From Peptostreptococcaceae bacterium (lineage in GTDB: Bacteria > Bacillota > Clostridia > Peptostreptococcales > Acidaminobacteraceae): 37,767 nt of DNA. A model generated the notes under the pieces. It had not been told where the DNA came from. It worked only from the letters and a program-made list of their open reading frames with translations, and ran no database searches. The stretch is from positions 1 to 37,767 of the forward strand of contig JAMOQG010000110.1 of the NCBI GenBank assembly GCA_027064135.1. The letters are read 5' to 3'. The translations under genes and the position numbers were made by a program. Of the stretch, positions 15,672 to 24,268 are shown in pieces (the stretch's first letter is position 1; every line of letters begins with the position of its first letter).

Positions 15672-17924
15672 ATGATTTCAGTTTTAGATTTTCAGTTTTT
15701 TTTAGGTATAATGTTTGCGGTAACAGTTGTGTTATTAATTATGGTTATTTATTATTCAAAAGCTTTTATAAACATTAAAAATATTATGAAAAATTCTATT
15801 GATAAGAATAATTTGTTGATTAATGAAAACGATGGATTGAAAACCGAATTAGCAAATAAAATGGAAACTATTGATTTAGAGTATACTAATATTGATATAA
15901 AAAGAAGGATGATTGAATTTGAATTTGCATCTATAAAATTCAAATTTGAGGATAAAAATATATATTTATTAAATGCTATTGAAATAGGTGAAAATTTATT
16001 AAATGATTACCAAACAAATGCTAAGTTCTTAGAAGGTAGTATGAATCTAGGACTTCTTAAATTTAATGTGTTTAAACTTAAACTTGAATTAGCTAAGAAA
16101 TTATATAATGAGGAAAAGCTTAAAAATGCACTTGATATTCTTGACAATATAGAAATTGTTGAAAAAAAATATAATATGGAAAAAGAAATATTAAAAACTA
16201 AAATATATTTTAAAATGTTTAAAAAAAATGGAGATGTAAATTATATTTTAAAAGTGCGTAAAATTGGTAATGTAGATATTTTAGCTCAACTGTATGTAAT
16301 GGTAAGTGAGTATCAAAAAGCTTATGATCTAGTTAAATTTATAAATAATGATGATATTAAATATTATGTTTCTGCAAGTTTTTTTCATAATAAGAATGAT
16401 TTTACAAAAGCAATTAAATTATATAAAAAATCAAATCTTAAAGAGTCTAAAGATAAATTAAGTTCACTTTATTTTAAAAACAATAAATATTTTGAAGTTA
16501 TTAATTTATTTAGTGAAATTGAATATAATAATAGTTTTATTATATTGAGTTCTTTTTTAGCTCTTGATAGATATGAAGAAGCAAAAGAATTGTATCTTAA
16601 GTTTCAATCAAAAGAAAATAAATTTATTATAATTGACTACCTTCAAACAAAATTGTTTATTAAAAATGATAATTTTTATAGAAAGGAAATTAATACTTTT
16701 ATTGATTATAAAAATGAGACTTCATTGGAAAAATATTTTATTGAATATCTTAGAGTTGGTGAAATAAAAGATAATAATCCGCTGTCTAAAAACAGATTAC
16801 AAAAATCACTTATTAAAACAAAAATAGTTTCTTCAATTGAGAGACTGAAAAAAAATGATATTGAGAAATATAAATATCCTTGGGTGTTTTTAGAAATTTT
16901 TGAATTGCTTCTTAGATATAGTGATTATAAAAATTCATTAATGAATTTGTTATATGTACTTAAGAATATCGATGAATTTTCTTATTCAAAATTATATGTT
17001 TTTAATAATTTCATTAAATGGAGCAATAAATTCATTGCTAGTAATTTTGAAAGCGATGAAAAAACAATTATTGAGAAATTTAATACTTATTTTAAAGATA
17101 AAAATTTTGAGAATGAAATCATTCTAAAAAATATTTTTAAAATGATTCTTATAAAAGATTATATGGATATTGATGCTTTAGCTTATATAAATGATATTGA
17201 AACAAAAAATGAAACTGAAAATTATTATTTAGGAAATATGTATTATTCTTTTAAACTATACGATAAATCAAAAGAAATTAATAATGATTTAATTATAAGT
17301 TCAAAGTCAGAAGATCTAATTGCAATGGCTTTAGTTTTAAGAAGTAAAATTTATTTAAGTAGAAAAGCATATGAATATGCATTATTTGATTTGAAAAACG
17401 CTTCTGAAAGAAAAACTAATAAATGTTATTTTGATGTAAAATATCTTGTCTCTTATATTTATTATGAAATTTATATTGATTTAAATATGCAAAATAAAAA
17501 AAGAATTCCAAATAGAACATTAATTGGGAGTAATGAAAGAATTTATTTTTTTAAGGCTTTAGAAGAGATTGAATTAACGGTAAAAGAAATGGGAGGAATA
17601 AATTATAAAATTTTAAATTTATATTTAAAATTAAAAAGAGTGAAAGTTTCTATGGAGATAAAATTAAAAGTTGTAAATAATATTGAATTTTTAATTAATT
17701 CTAAAGATAAAATAAGTGATGAGAATATTAAAATTCTTAGGAATGAATATTCTAAAATAAAATTAATAATTGATGATATAATTAGCATGGGAAATACAGT
17801 GAAATTTGATTCTTTGGATGAAGAATATTTATTAAATAAAAAAGAGTTTTATAAAGAGTATAAAATAGTTAAGTTGTATGGTAGGAAAAGAAAAAATGGT
17901 AATGTGATTGACTTAAATTATTAA
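15672..17924 (+). CDS. Membrane-anchored TPR-like helical protein, unknown function
   Basis: I do not recognise this 750-residue protein. It starts with one membrane helix (about residues 9-29, LGIMFAVTVVLLIMVIYY). A probable coiled coil follows (about 40-80). The rest is a long Lys/Asn/Ile-rich alpha-helical stretch with TPR-like helix pairs, for example KLYNEEKLKNALDILDNIE, SEYQKAYDLVKFI, NKNDFTKAIKLYKKSN, and near residue 565 YEYALFDLKNASERK. A cytosolic TPR scaffold on the membrane is the best description. GGAGGTG at 15660-15666 selects ATG 15672; an in-frame ATG at 15633 precedes that site and is rejected. The next gene follows after 14 bases with a GAGGTG site, so the two form an operon. 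The family and partners are unknown. Confidence 0.8.
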   Translation: MISVLDFQFFLGIMFAVTVVLLIMVIYYSKAFINIKNIMKNSIDKNNLLINENDGLKTELANKMETIDLEYTNIDIKRRMIEFEFASIKFKFEDKNIYLLNAIEIGENLLNDYQTNAKFLEGSMNLGLLKFNVFKLKLELAKKLYNEEKLKNALDILDNIEIVEKKYNMEKEILKTKIYFKMFKKNGDVNYILKVRKIGNVDILAQLYVMVSEYQKAYDLVKFINNDDIKYYVSASFFHNKNDFTKAIKLYKKSNLKESKDKLSSLYFKNNKYFEVINLFSEIEYNNSFIILSSFLALDRYEEAKELYLKFQSKENKFIIIDYLQTKLFIKNDNFYRKEINTFIDYKNETSLEKYFIEYLRVGEIKDNNPLSKNRLQKSLIKTKIVSSIERLKKNDIEKYKYPWVFLEIFELLLRYSDYKNSLMNLLYVLKNIDEFSYSKLYVFNNFIKWSNKFIASNFESDEKTIIEKFNTYFKDKNFENEIILKNIFKMILIKDYMDIDALAYINDIETKNETENYYLGNMYYSFKLYDKSKEINNDLIISSKSEDLIAMALVLRSKIYLSRKAYEYALFDLKNASERKTNKCYFDVKYLVSYIYYEIYIDLNMQNKKRIPNRTLIGSNERIYFFKALEEIELTVKEMGGINYKILNLYLKLKRVKVSMEIKLKVVNNIEFLINSKDKISDENIKILRNEYSKIKLIIDDIISMGNTVKFDSLDEEYLLNKKEFYKEYKIVKLYGRKRKNGNVIDLNY

Positions 17925-17938
17925 TATTGAGGTGAAAA

Positions 17939-18292
17939 ATGCAAGATTTCAGAATAAAATATTCATGGTTTAAAGTAATACAAATTAATTCTGAAGATGA
18001 AGAGATGTTTTTAGAGATGTTCTATTTAAATAAAATACCAATAAAAATAAAGGACAATATGGTTTATTGCCCTTTTCAGTATGTTGAAACTGTAAATGTA
18101 ATAATTACTGCTCATTATGATAATAATCTATCTCAAGAATATTATGGCACATTTGAAAATAGCAGCAAATTTGAATATCGATCAAATAAAAACATTGTAA
18201 AAAGAAGTTGGCTAAAAGTGATAGGTCCTGTAATTTTAGTAATAATTTTATTAGTTTTTTTTAAATTTCTTTTTCAATATGGTGTTTTATAA
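17939..18292 (+). CDS. Small C-terminally anchored membrane protein, unknown function
   Basis: The 117-residue protein has a soluble N-terminal part of about 90 residues, which may begin with a small alpha/beta unit like the DUF2007-type signal-transducing fold (FKVIQINSEDEEMFLEMF). One membrane helix closes the C-terminus (about residues 93-113, VIGPVILVIILLVFFKFLF), preceded by Lys/Arg (IVKRSW), which suggests a cytosolic N-terminal domain. The DUF2007 resemblance is a guess. It follows the TPR-like gene by 14 bases with GAGGTG as its ribosome binding site. Its stop overlaps that of the convergent gene by six bases. Confidence 0.75.
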   Translation: MQDFRIKYSWFKVIQINSEDEEMFLEMFYLNKIPIKIKDNMVYCPFQYVETVNVIITAHYDNNLSQEYYGTFENSSKFEYRSNKNIVKRSWLKVIGPVILVIILLVFFKFLFQYGVL

Positions 18293-19105
18293 TAATTTTT
18301 TAATTTCTTTATCAAATTCTTTAAATGAACTTTTAGCTTCGTATGTGTAATTGATTTTATAAGTAGTATTGTCCTTAAATATTAATATTAGTGAAAATAA
18401 AAATTTGTTTTTATTGTTTTCAATTTTTAAGTTTCTAATTTTTTTTATAGGGATATATACCCAAGTACCGCCATATAAACTGGTATCAGGTTTGCTTAAT
18501 TCATCAGTTTCTTTTATAAAAACAAGTTCATTAGTACTTAAAATTGTTAGATTACTTTCAATATTTTGTTTTTTATTTGCTGATTGATAGACCGTATCAA
18601 TAATATCTTCACGACGTTTCATTGCAAATTTTGAATAATTGAATAATTTTAAATTTATATCTTTCAAATAATCTAGTTTTGATGATTTTAAATCTTTAAA
18701 ATACTGATTGTTTTGATAATTTCTAATTTTTTTTATTATTGCATGAAAATATTCTTCATTTGCTGTATTGAAGTAAATTTTTTTATTTACTAGTCCATTA
18801 TTAATTAGTAATGATGAATTTAAAAGAATTATTGTTAATTCAATATAGTTAATATCATTGTATTTCAATTCAGTTGTAATTACGGTTTTATCTAAAGTTT
18901 CAAGGATATAAAGAGATGAATCGAATGATAAAATAAATATTTCGGATAAATTGTGATTTTTTTCAAAAGGTATTTTTAAAATGAGAGGTCGTATATTGCT
19001 ATGAATGTTTTTAATTTCATCAATTTTATTTTGTATATCCAATGATAAACCAGAGAAATCAGTAATTTTTTTAGTCCACGTGTCCGTTGTAAATAAGTTT
19101 TCCAT
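18287..19105 (-). CDS. Unknown protein with two possible PH-like units
   Basis: The 272-residue soluble protein is not recognised. Two strand-rich parts (about residues 50-130 and 180-272) each end in an amphipathic helix (YFHAIIKKIRNYQ and SSFKEFDKEIKKLL). Each contains the alternation of a bacterial PH-like or GRAM-like fold, including ILILSTNELVFIKE-like strands in the second. They are joined by a helical linker with KRREDIIDTVYQSA. This reading is an inference from pattern only. AAGGAGG (plus 19112-19118) fixes ATG 19105. The gene is convergent with the tail-anchored protein gene, with no terminator between them, and divergent from the metallophosphoesterase gene. Its ribosome binding site overlaps the -35 of that gene's promoter. 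Confidence 0.75.
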   Translation of the reverse strand: MENLFTTDTWTKKITDFSGLSLDIQNKIDEIKNIHSNIRPLILKIPFEKNHNLSEIFILSFDSSLYILETLDKTVITTELKYNDINYIELTIILLNSSLLINNGLVNKKIYFNTANEEYFHAIIKKIRNYQNNQYFKDLKSSKLDYLKDINLKLFNYSKFAMKRREDIIDTVYQSANKKQNIESNLTILSTNELVFIKETDELSKPDTSLYGGTWVYIPIKKIRNLKIENNKNKFLFSLILIFKDNTTYKINYTYEAKSSFKEFDKEIKKLL

Positions 19106-19116
19106 ACTTTGCCTCC

Positions 19117-19145
19117 TTGTAGGTTATTACAACACTAGCTATAAT
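19117..19145 (+). promoter_or_regulatory. Promoter of the metallophosphoesterase operon
   Basis: TTGTAG (19117-19122), a 17-base spacer and TATAAT (19140-19145), about 60 bases before the start at 19206. Confidence 0.78.
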
Positions 19146-19205
19146 ATATATACACCAAAATTCAAAAATTAAACATTTTATTCATTTAAGAAAGTAGGAG
19201 AAGGT

Positions 19206-19823
19206 ATGAATATAAAAAAAATATTTGATGTATTATTATGTCATGTTTACTATGAAACAGAATCTATTTTAAATGATGCAAAAGTACTTCATATAACAGA
19301 TACTCCATTAGTATCGCATGGTGCATTGTTGAAATTTATAAAAGAAATTAAACCTGATTATATTATTCATACTGGAGATATTGTTGATAATATAAAATTA
19401 GAATTATATCCAGATAGAATAGATGATTATAAGAAAAGTGCTAAAAAATTTATTTCAGAATTAATGAAATATAGTGACAATATTATTATTGCTATTGGGA
19501 ATCATGATGATTATAAATTTATTTCAGATACATTTAAAGAAATTTTAGTTATTGAAAAATTTAGAGTGGTTGATATAGAAAATAAGAAATTTTTACTAGT
19601 TCACGATGTTAAAGATATTTTTAAAAGAAATGATTTTGATGATTTTGATTATATTCTATATGGACATACATATTATAACGATGAAATTGAAAAAAAATAT
19701 AATTTTTATAACGGTTTGGAATCGATAAATTTAATTTATCCTAAATTGAATATTGTTCAAAAATTCAAATATCCAAGAGGAACTGATGATAGTAGATTAA
19801 TGAAATTTAGGCTTGGAATTTAA
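19206..19823 (+). CDS. Metallophosphoesterase-like protein with altered motif I
   Basis: The 205-residue protein follows the calcineurin-like phosphoesterase plan: HITDTP (D32), HTGDIVDN (G57-D58), GNHDD (N99-H100-D101), LVHD (H133) and YGHTY (G153-H154). The usual first motif D-x-H reads D32-T-P34, so one metal-ligand His is replaced by Pro. A His at 38 is nearby. The other motifs are intact, so the protein may use one metal differently or be tuned for another substrate. No signal peptide; probably cytosolic. TAGGAGAAGG precedes the ATG. It forms a two-gene operon with the next, unknown gene (12 bases apart). Confidence 0.82.
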   Translation: MNIKKIFDVLLCHVYYETESILNDAKVLHITDTPLVSHGALLKFIKEIKPDYIIHTGDIVDNIKLELYPDRIDDYKKSAKKFISELMKYSDNIIIAIGNHDDYKFISDTFKEILVIEKFRVVDIENKKFLLVHDVKDIFKRNDFDDFDYILYGHTYYNDEIEKKYNFYNGLESINLIYPKLNIVQKFKYPRGTDDSRLMKFRLGI

Positions 19824-19835
19824 AGGTGGTGGCAT

Positions 19836-20858
19836 ATGAAATTTTTTAAAAACTGTCCGGGTATTTTAATAGTGTTTACAAATGAATATGAAAAAATGAT
19901 TGACTATTTTAAAGTAGAATATGAAATATATTTTGAAGAAAGATTAGATGAGAAACAGCCAAAGAATATTGAAAGAGTATTGAATAAAGCAACTGAAGGA
20001 AGTACGATAGTTGTGCTTACTGATAAGTTTAAAAAATTTGTTTCTTATGAAGATGCTAAAAAAACTCTTATAATTAATGCAAGAGTGAACAAAATATTAG
20101 AAGATATTATTAATAACGATGTTGGTTATTTAATTGATAAAATAAGAAAAGGGCCAGAACTTATAGCGATGCGTAATTATGGTGATATGGAGAAGTTTTT
20201 TAAAAGTATAAAAGAGGATTTTAAAGGTCAAGAAGGAGAAGTTCTTAATTTTTTGGAGTCAAAAAATAGTGGAACTGTAATAACTATCACGGATCATAGT
20301 GTTAATAAAAAAATAAGTATTAATAATTTATATAAAAAGGCTATTTACACACCAATATTGAAAAATAATGTTTTAAATCAGATAAATGTTAATATTTTTA
20401 AATATATTAACGAAAGTATTTCAAAAACAGGATGGAACGAATATAAAATTAAAATATATGATTCATATGATCAATATAAATATCATTATAATAGATTGTT
20501 GTTTTTAATTGATATATTAAATTTAGGATTAGTTTTAAAAGAAGGCTGGGGACTTGATGCTGGAACTATTTTTAGGCATGTTGAAGTATATGAAATATTT
20601 TTGTATTCTACTATAAAAAAAGAAAATTTAAAAGGGATCTTAGTAGGTGCAGAATATTTAGATAACGGCGAAAGATTTGTTGATCTTGATTTATTTGTAA
20701 ATAAGAAAAAAGTGAAATGGACTGATCTTAAAAATGATGAAGTGTTTAAAAAAGAAGAAGTTGGAAAAAAATGTAGAGAAAAACTTATGAATAGGCTTGA
20801 TAGTAATGAAAGAAAATTTTTGTTGGATATAGAAAAAAGAATGATTGATGAAAAATAG
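19836..20858 (+). CDS. Unknown protein paired with the metallophosphoesterase
   Basis: I do not recognise this 340-residue soluble protein. Its N-terminal part (about residues 1-90) alternates strands and helices in a Rossmann-like manner (PGILIVFTNEYEKMIDYF, then STIVVLTDKFKKFV). A helical middle part and a C-terminal part with GWGLDAGTIFRHVEVYEIFL and GILVGAEYLDNGERFVDLDL follow. No catalytic motif is obvious, and there is no membrane segment. AAAGGTGGTGG precedes the ATG, 12 bases after the metallophosphoesterase stop. The pairing suggests a shared job, for example making or sensing what the esterase cleaves, but that is speculation. Confidence 0.78.
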   Translation: MKFFKNCPGILIVFTNEYEKMIDYFKVEYEIYFEERLDEKQPKNIERVLNKATEGSTIVVLTDKFKKFVSYEDAKKTLIINARVNKILEDIINNDVGYLIDKIRKGPELIAMRNYGDMEKFFKSIKEDFKGQEGEVLNFLESKNSGTVITITDHSVNKKISINNLYKKAIYTPILKNNVLNQINVNIFKYINESISKTGWNEYKIKIYDSYDQYKYHYNRLLFLIDILNLGLVLKEGWGLDAGTIFRHVEVYEIFLYSTIKKENLKGILVGAEYLDNGERFVDLDLFVNKKKVKWTDLKNDEVFKKEEVGKKCREKLMNRLDSNERKFLLDIEKRMIDEK

Positions 20859-20896
20859 TAAAGTAATTGAAATGTAATGAAAAAGTTAAAAAAAAA

Positions 20897-20905
20897 TGGT
20901 ATAAT
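20897..20905 (+). promoter_or_regulatory. Extended -10 promoter of the SLH protein gene
   Basis: TGGTATAAT (TG at 20897, TATAAT 20900-20905). No good -35 is seen at 17 bases; the extended -10 may compensate. Confidence 0.6.
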
Positions 20906-20937
20906 ATATGTAAATGTATAGTATTTGGAGGAGATTT

Positions 20938-22764
20938 ATGTTTAAAAATAAAATTATTTCAGTTATTTTAGTGCTGTTTTTATTAAGTGTGCCAATGAGT
21001 TTTGCTGTTTCTGAATTTTCTGATGTTACAAGTGAGTTTTGGGGTTACAATATAATTCAAACTGTTTCAGCAAATGCAGTTATGGAAGGTTTTGATGATG
21101 GGAAATTTTACCCTAATAATGAAGCAACAAAACTTGAAGCAATATTGACAATTTATAAGACAATGAAAAATAATAAAGTGTTAAACATTGAAGATGTTAC
21201 AGCTTTAGTTAATGAATATAAAAGTGTAATGGAAGAAATTGGAATTCCACCAATGCTTGCACCTTATAGTGATGGAGATGTTTATCCTGCGGTTGCATTT
21301 GCTTTAAAAAATGGAATTATTACAGAATCTGAATTGAAATATTTTATTGAAGATTCAAAATTATCTTCTATATCAAAAATTGAGGTTTCAGTTTTTTATG
21401 CAAAAGCTTTAAATTTGGTTAAAAAAGAAAATTTATATGATGATATTATTTCCTTTGATTATAAAGATCAATTTGAAATTACTAAAGTTGCAGCTCCTTA
21501 TGTAGATTTATTGATAAAACACAATATAATTTCAGAAAAAGGTGATAGTGAAGGTAAATTTAATCCAAATCAAATTTTGAATAGAGTGATTTTAGCGGTA
21601 TTTGCAAATGGTTTTGATAGTGCAATAAAAAATACTGATGTTCCATCTGAATCTGATGATGCTAAAATAGGTAATATTGTTGAAGCTTCAGGAGAAATTT
21701 CATATGTTCATGAAGCAATGAATATTATTGAAATAAAAGATAATAATAATAGTTCTCATGTTTATGATTTAGATAATACTAAAGTATATATTAATGGTAA
21801 CAAGGCTAATACTTCGAATTTAGAAGCTTTGCAAAGTGTAACATATTCATATCAAGATGATAAAATTATTGAGATTAATGTAGTTCAAACATACGAAAAA
21901 ATTGAAGGTACGATTGTTAAACTTTCTAAAAAATTCGTAACTGATATGGAATCATATCAAGTAATAGCAATCAGTGATGTGGATGGAAATAATAAATATT
22001 TAAAAATATTTGATTCTACATATGTTAAAATTGATGAAAAAGAAAGTTCGGTTGATAATTTAATTGAAAATTATAAAGTTGTTGTTGATTATTCAGATTT
22101 AGATGCAAAAATAATTAAAGCATATAGTGAAAGTAGTATTTTAACTGGAGTATTAACAAGACCGGTAGATGCTGATAATCTTGTCAAAGTTGAACTTAAT
22201 GATGGAACTGAATTTATTGGAGTTGCTGAAAATATTGATGAGACTGTTCAAAGAGGTGAAATCGTAAAATTATATTTAAATTATGGAAAAATAGTAAAAG
22301 TTGAATCAACTGGTAAAAAATCTGTGGTTAATGGAACAATTAGTGAAATTGTAATTTCTAGTACACCAAGCATTGTTATAGTTAAGGAAGATGGTTTATC
22401 TGAAAGATTTAATGTTCTTGATAATACAGAAATTGTAGATTTTAATACGGATGAAAATTTAAAAATTTATGATTTAAGACTTTCAAGAGCTTGTGAACTT
22501 AATGTAAATGCAATGGGTATTTCTAAAATAAGTTTAGTTAAACCAATTGAAGAAATTAAATTTAGCGGTGTTGTTGAAAACATTTATTTGGAATTGAATT
22601 TAATTGAAGTATTAAATCAAAATGATGAAAATATTAAAGTCGGTTTTAGTACAGATAGTAATTTTAAAGCAATTGATTTTGAAAAAGGTGATAAAGTTTA
22701 TATTTCAGGTGTGAAAGTATCAGATGAACTTTTTCAAGCTAAAAACATTGTTATTGTTGATTAG
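20938..22764 (+). CDS. S-layer-homology (SLH) domain exported protein
   Basis: The 608-residue protein starts with a signal peptide (about residues 1-23, ending PMSFA). Three SLH modules follow (about 27-85, 105-165 and 175-230). They should bind pyruvylated cell-wall polymer, but the usual T-R-A-E core reads TKLE, SKIE and LNRV, so binding may be weak or different. From about residue 240 to the end I see five strand-rich repeats of 55-80 residues, each beginning with a G-x-I/V-like strand (EASGEISYV, IEGTIVKL, LTGVLTRP, VNGTISEI, FSGVVENI) and often containing a T-x-V unit. TTTGGAGGAG fixes ATG 20938; an in-frame ATG eight codons upstream is rejected. It is monocistronic, with an extended -10 and a strong terminator. 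It is a surface protein, not necessarily the main S-layer. Confidence 0.87.
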   Translation: MFKNKIISVILVLFLLSVPMSFAVSEFSDVTSEFWGYNIIQTVSANAVMEGFDDGKFYPNNEATKLEAILTIYKTMKNNKVLNIEDVTALVNEYKSVMEEIGIPPMLAPYSDGDVYPAVAFALKNGIITESELKYFIEDSKLSSISKIEVSVFYAKALNLVKKENLYDDIISFDYKDQFEITKVAAPYVDLLIKHNIISEKGDSEGKFNPNQILNRVILAVFANGFDSAIKNTDVPSESDDAKIGNIVEASGEISYVHEAMNIIEIKDNNNSSHVYDLDNTKVYINGNKANTSNLEALQSVTYSYQDDKIIEINVVQTYEKIEGTIVKLSKKFVTDMESYQVIAISDVDGNNKYLKIFDSTYVKIDEKESSVDNLIENYKVVVDYSDLDAKIIKAYSESSILTGVLTRPVDADNLVKVELNDGTEFIGVAENIDETVQRGEIVKLYLNYGKIVKVESTGKKSVVNGTISEIVISSTPSIVIVKEDGLSERFNVLDNTEIVDFNTDENLKIYDLRLSRACELNVNAMGISKISLVKPIEEIKFSGVVENIYLELNLIEVLNQNDENIKVGFSTDSNFKAIDFEKGDKVYISGVKVSDELFQAKNIVIVD

Positions 22765-22788
22765 TTAATTAATTATTAATATTTATTG

Positions 22789-22818
22789 AAAGCAGGATTA
22801 AAAGCCTGTTTTTTTTTT
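22789..22818 (+). terminator. Terminator of the SLH protein gene
   Basis: AAAGCAGG (22789-22796) pairs with CCTGTTTT (22805-22812) with one G-U pair; the T-run spans 22809-22818. Confidence 0.85.
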
Positions 22819-22827
22819 GTAAATAAG

Positions 22828-22858
22828 TTGTTAATCAGGTATCAAAAAGTGGTATTAT
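22828..22858 (+). promoter_or_regulatory. Promoter of the V-ATPase operon
   Basis: The extended -10 TGGTATTAT (TATTAT 22853-22858) follows TTGTTA (22828-22833) at 19 bases or TTAATC (22831-22836) at 16 bases. It is the only promoter-like site upstream of the nine ATPase genes. Confidence 0.6.
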
Positions 22859-22878
22859 TAAGTATGGGGGTGTTTTAA

Positions 22879-23208
22879 ATGAAGAGCAGTGATATTGAAA
22901 GAACATTAGAAGAAATTTTAAAAATTGATATCGAAGCATCAAAAAAGGAAAGTGAAAAATCCATTCTTAAGGAAAAATACAACGAAGAAATTTCTATTAA
23001 AAAAAGAGAAATAGAACGCGAATATTTTAAAGAAGCCAGAAAGAAAGTGAAAATTGAAAAAGGAAAAATTGTTCGTGAAATGAATGATATTGTAAATAGT
23101 ATAAATAGAAATACAGAGAAAGAAGTTGAAAGATTAGAATTTTTATTAGATAATAATATCGATGAAATTACGAGTAAGATATTTACTAAAATTTTGAATA
23201 ATATTTAA
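22879..23208 (+). CDS. ntpF: V-type ATPase peripheral-stalk subunit G-like
   Basis: The 109-residue protein is almost entirely one charged alpha-helix (about residues 5-95, rich in Glu and Lys), as expected for the G subunit that pairs with subunit E in the peripheral stalk. The position as first gene of a V-ATPase operon supports this, since sequence conservation in this subunit is low. GGGGGTG precedes the ATG. ntpC follows 14 bases later. Identity rests on coiled-coil character and context. Confidence 0.8.
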   Translation: MKSSDIERTLEEILKIDIEASKKESEKSILKEKYNEEISIKKREIEREYFKEARKKVKIEKGKIVREMNDIVNSINRNTEKEVERLEFLLDNNIDEITSKIFTKILNNI

Positions 23209-23222
23209 TATGAGGTGTTAAT

Positions 23223-24266
23223 ATGAAAAATGTTGCTGATTTCGCTGCGTTAAATACAAAAATAAGAGTAATGGAACGTGAAATGTTAAAAGACAATGAT
23301 TATTTACACTTGATAAAACTAAAAAATTTAGATTCGATTATAGAATATTTTAAACTGAATACTTCATATGCTAAATTATTTGAAAATTCAAAAAAATATA
23401 ATCTTGCGAGTGTAGAGAAATTATTTTATGATAATTTGTTAGTAAAGTATGATAAAATAATTTGTTATTTACAACTTGATTATAAAAGGCTTTTTAAGAA
23501 AATTTTTATGCGATATGAGGTTGAGAACCTAAAGGTTTATATTAGAAGAATTGATAGTGGAATAAGTGTTAAGGAATTATATCATATGTTTGAAAACGAA
23601 AAATTTTCAAATATAGATTATAAAAAAATAAGTAGTTCAAAAAGCATGAGTGAATTAGTGGGAAATTTAAAAGAAACTGATTATTTTGAGGTTTTGTCAT
23701 ATCATGTAAATGATAAAAATAGATTGTTTTATATGGAAATGAGTTTGGATATTTTTTATTTTAAAGAACTCGATAAAGAAATGAAAAAAACAATTGGTAG
23801 AAATAAAGAAAATACAATTTTAGAAGTACTTGGAAAAAATTCTGATTTATTAAACATTCAATGGATATATAGAGGCCTTAAAAATTATAAATTATCATCA
23901 GAAGAACTTTTAAATTATGTGTTATTGACAGGGAGTAACTTGAATTATAAAGATTTAAAGAAATTATGTTACTCAAAAAATATAGAAAGTTTAGTAAATC
24001 AAATAAAAGAATCAAAATATGGATTTTTATTTAGTGAAGAAGGAAATTTTGAACTTTTAATGGAGAGAAATGTTGAGAGGTATATTTATAATTTATTTAA
24101 AAACATTGAAAAAATATCGACAATGAATTTAAATAAATCAATTTCATATATGCATAAACTGGAATATGAAATGCGCGATGTTTTTACAGTAATGGAAGCA
24201 GTAAGATATAATTACAATCCGGATGAATTAAGAAAAATGTTAGTACGAGAGTTAGAAAGGAGGTAA
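23223..24266 (+). CDS. ntpC: V-type ATPase subunit C
   Basis: Subunit C (called d in eukaryotes) is the cytosolic funnel-shaped socket joining the central stalk to the proteolipid ring. The 347-residue, mostly helical protein has the family pattern: an N-terminal NTKIRVMEREML, a repeated LKNLDSIIEYF-type helix unit, and near the C-terminus MEAVRYNYNPDELRKML. ATGAGGTG precedes the start. The AGGAGG of ntpI lies inside its 3' end, so the two genes are translationally linked. Confidence 0.88.
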   Translation: MKNVADFAALNTKIRVMEREMLKDNDYLHLIKLKNLDSIIEYFKLNTSYAKLFENSKKYNLASVEKLFYDNLLVKYDKIICYLQLDYKRLFKKIFMRYEVENLKVYIRRIDSGISVKELYHMFENEKFSNIDYKKISSSKSMSELVGNLKETDYFEVLSYHVNDKNRLFYMEMSLDIFYFKELDKEMKKTIGRNKENTILEVLGKNSDLLNIQWIYRGLKNYKLSSEELLNYVLLTGSNLNYKDLKKLCYSKNIESLVNQIKESKYGFLFSEEGNFELLMERNVERYIYNLFKNIEKISTMNLNKSISYMHKLEYEMRDVFTVMEAVRYNYNPDELRKMLVRELERR

Positions 24267-24268
24267 AT

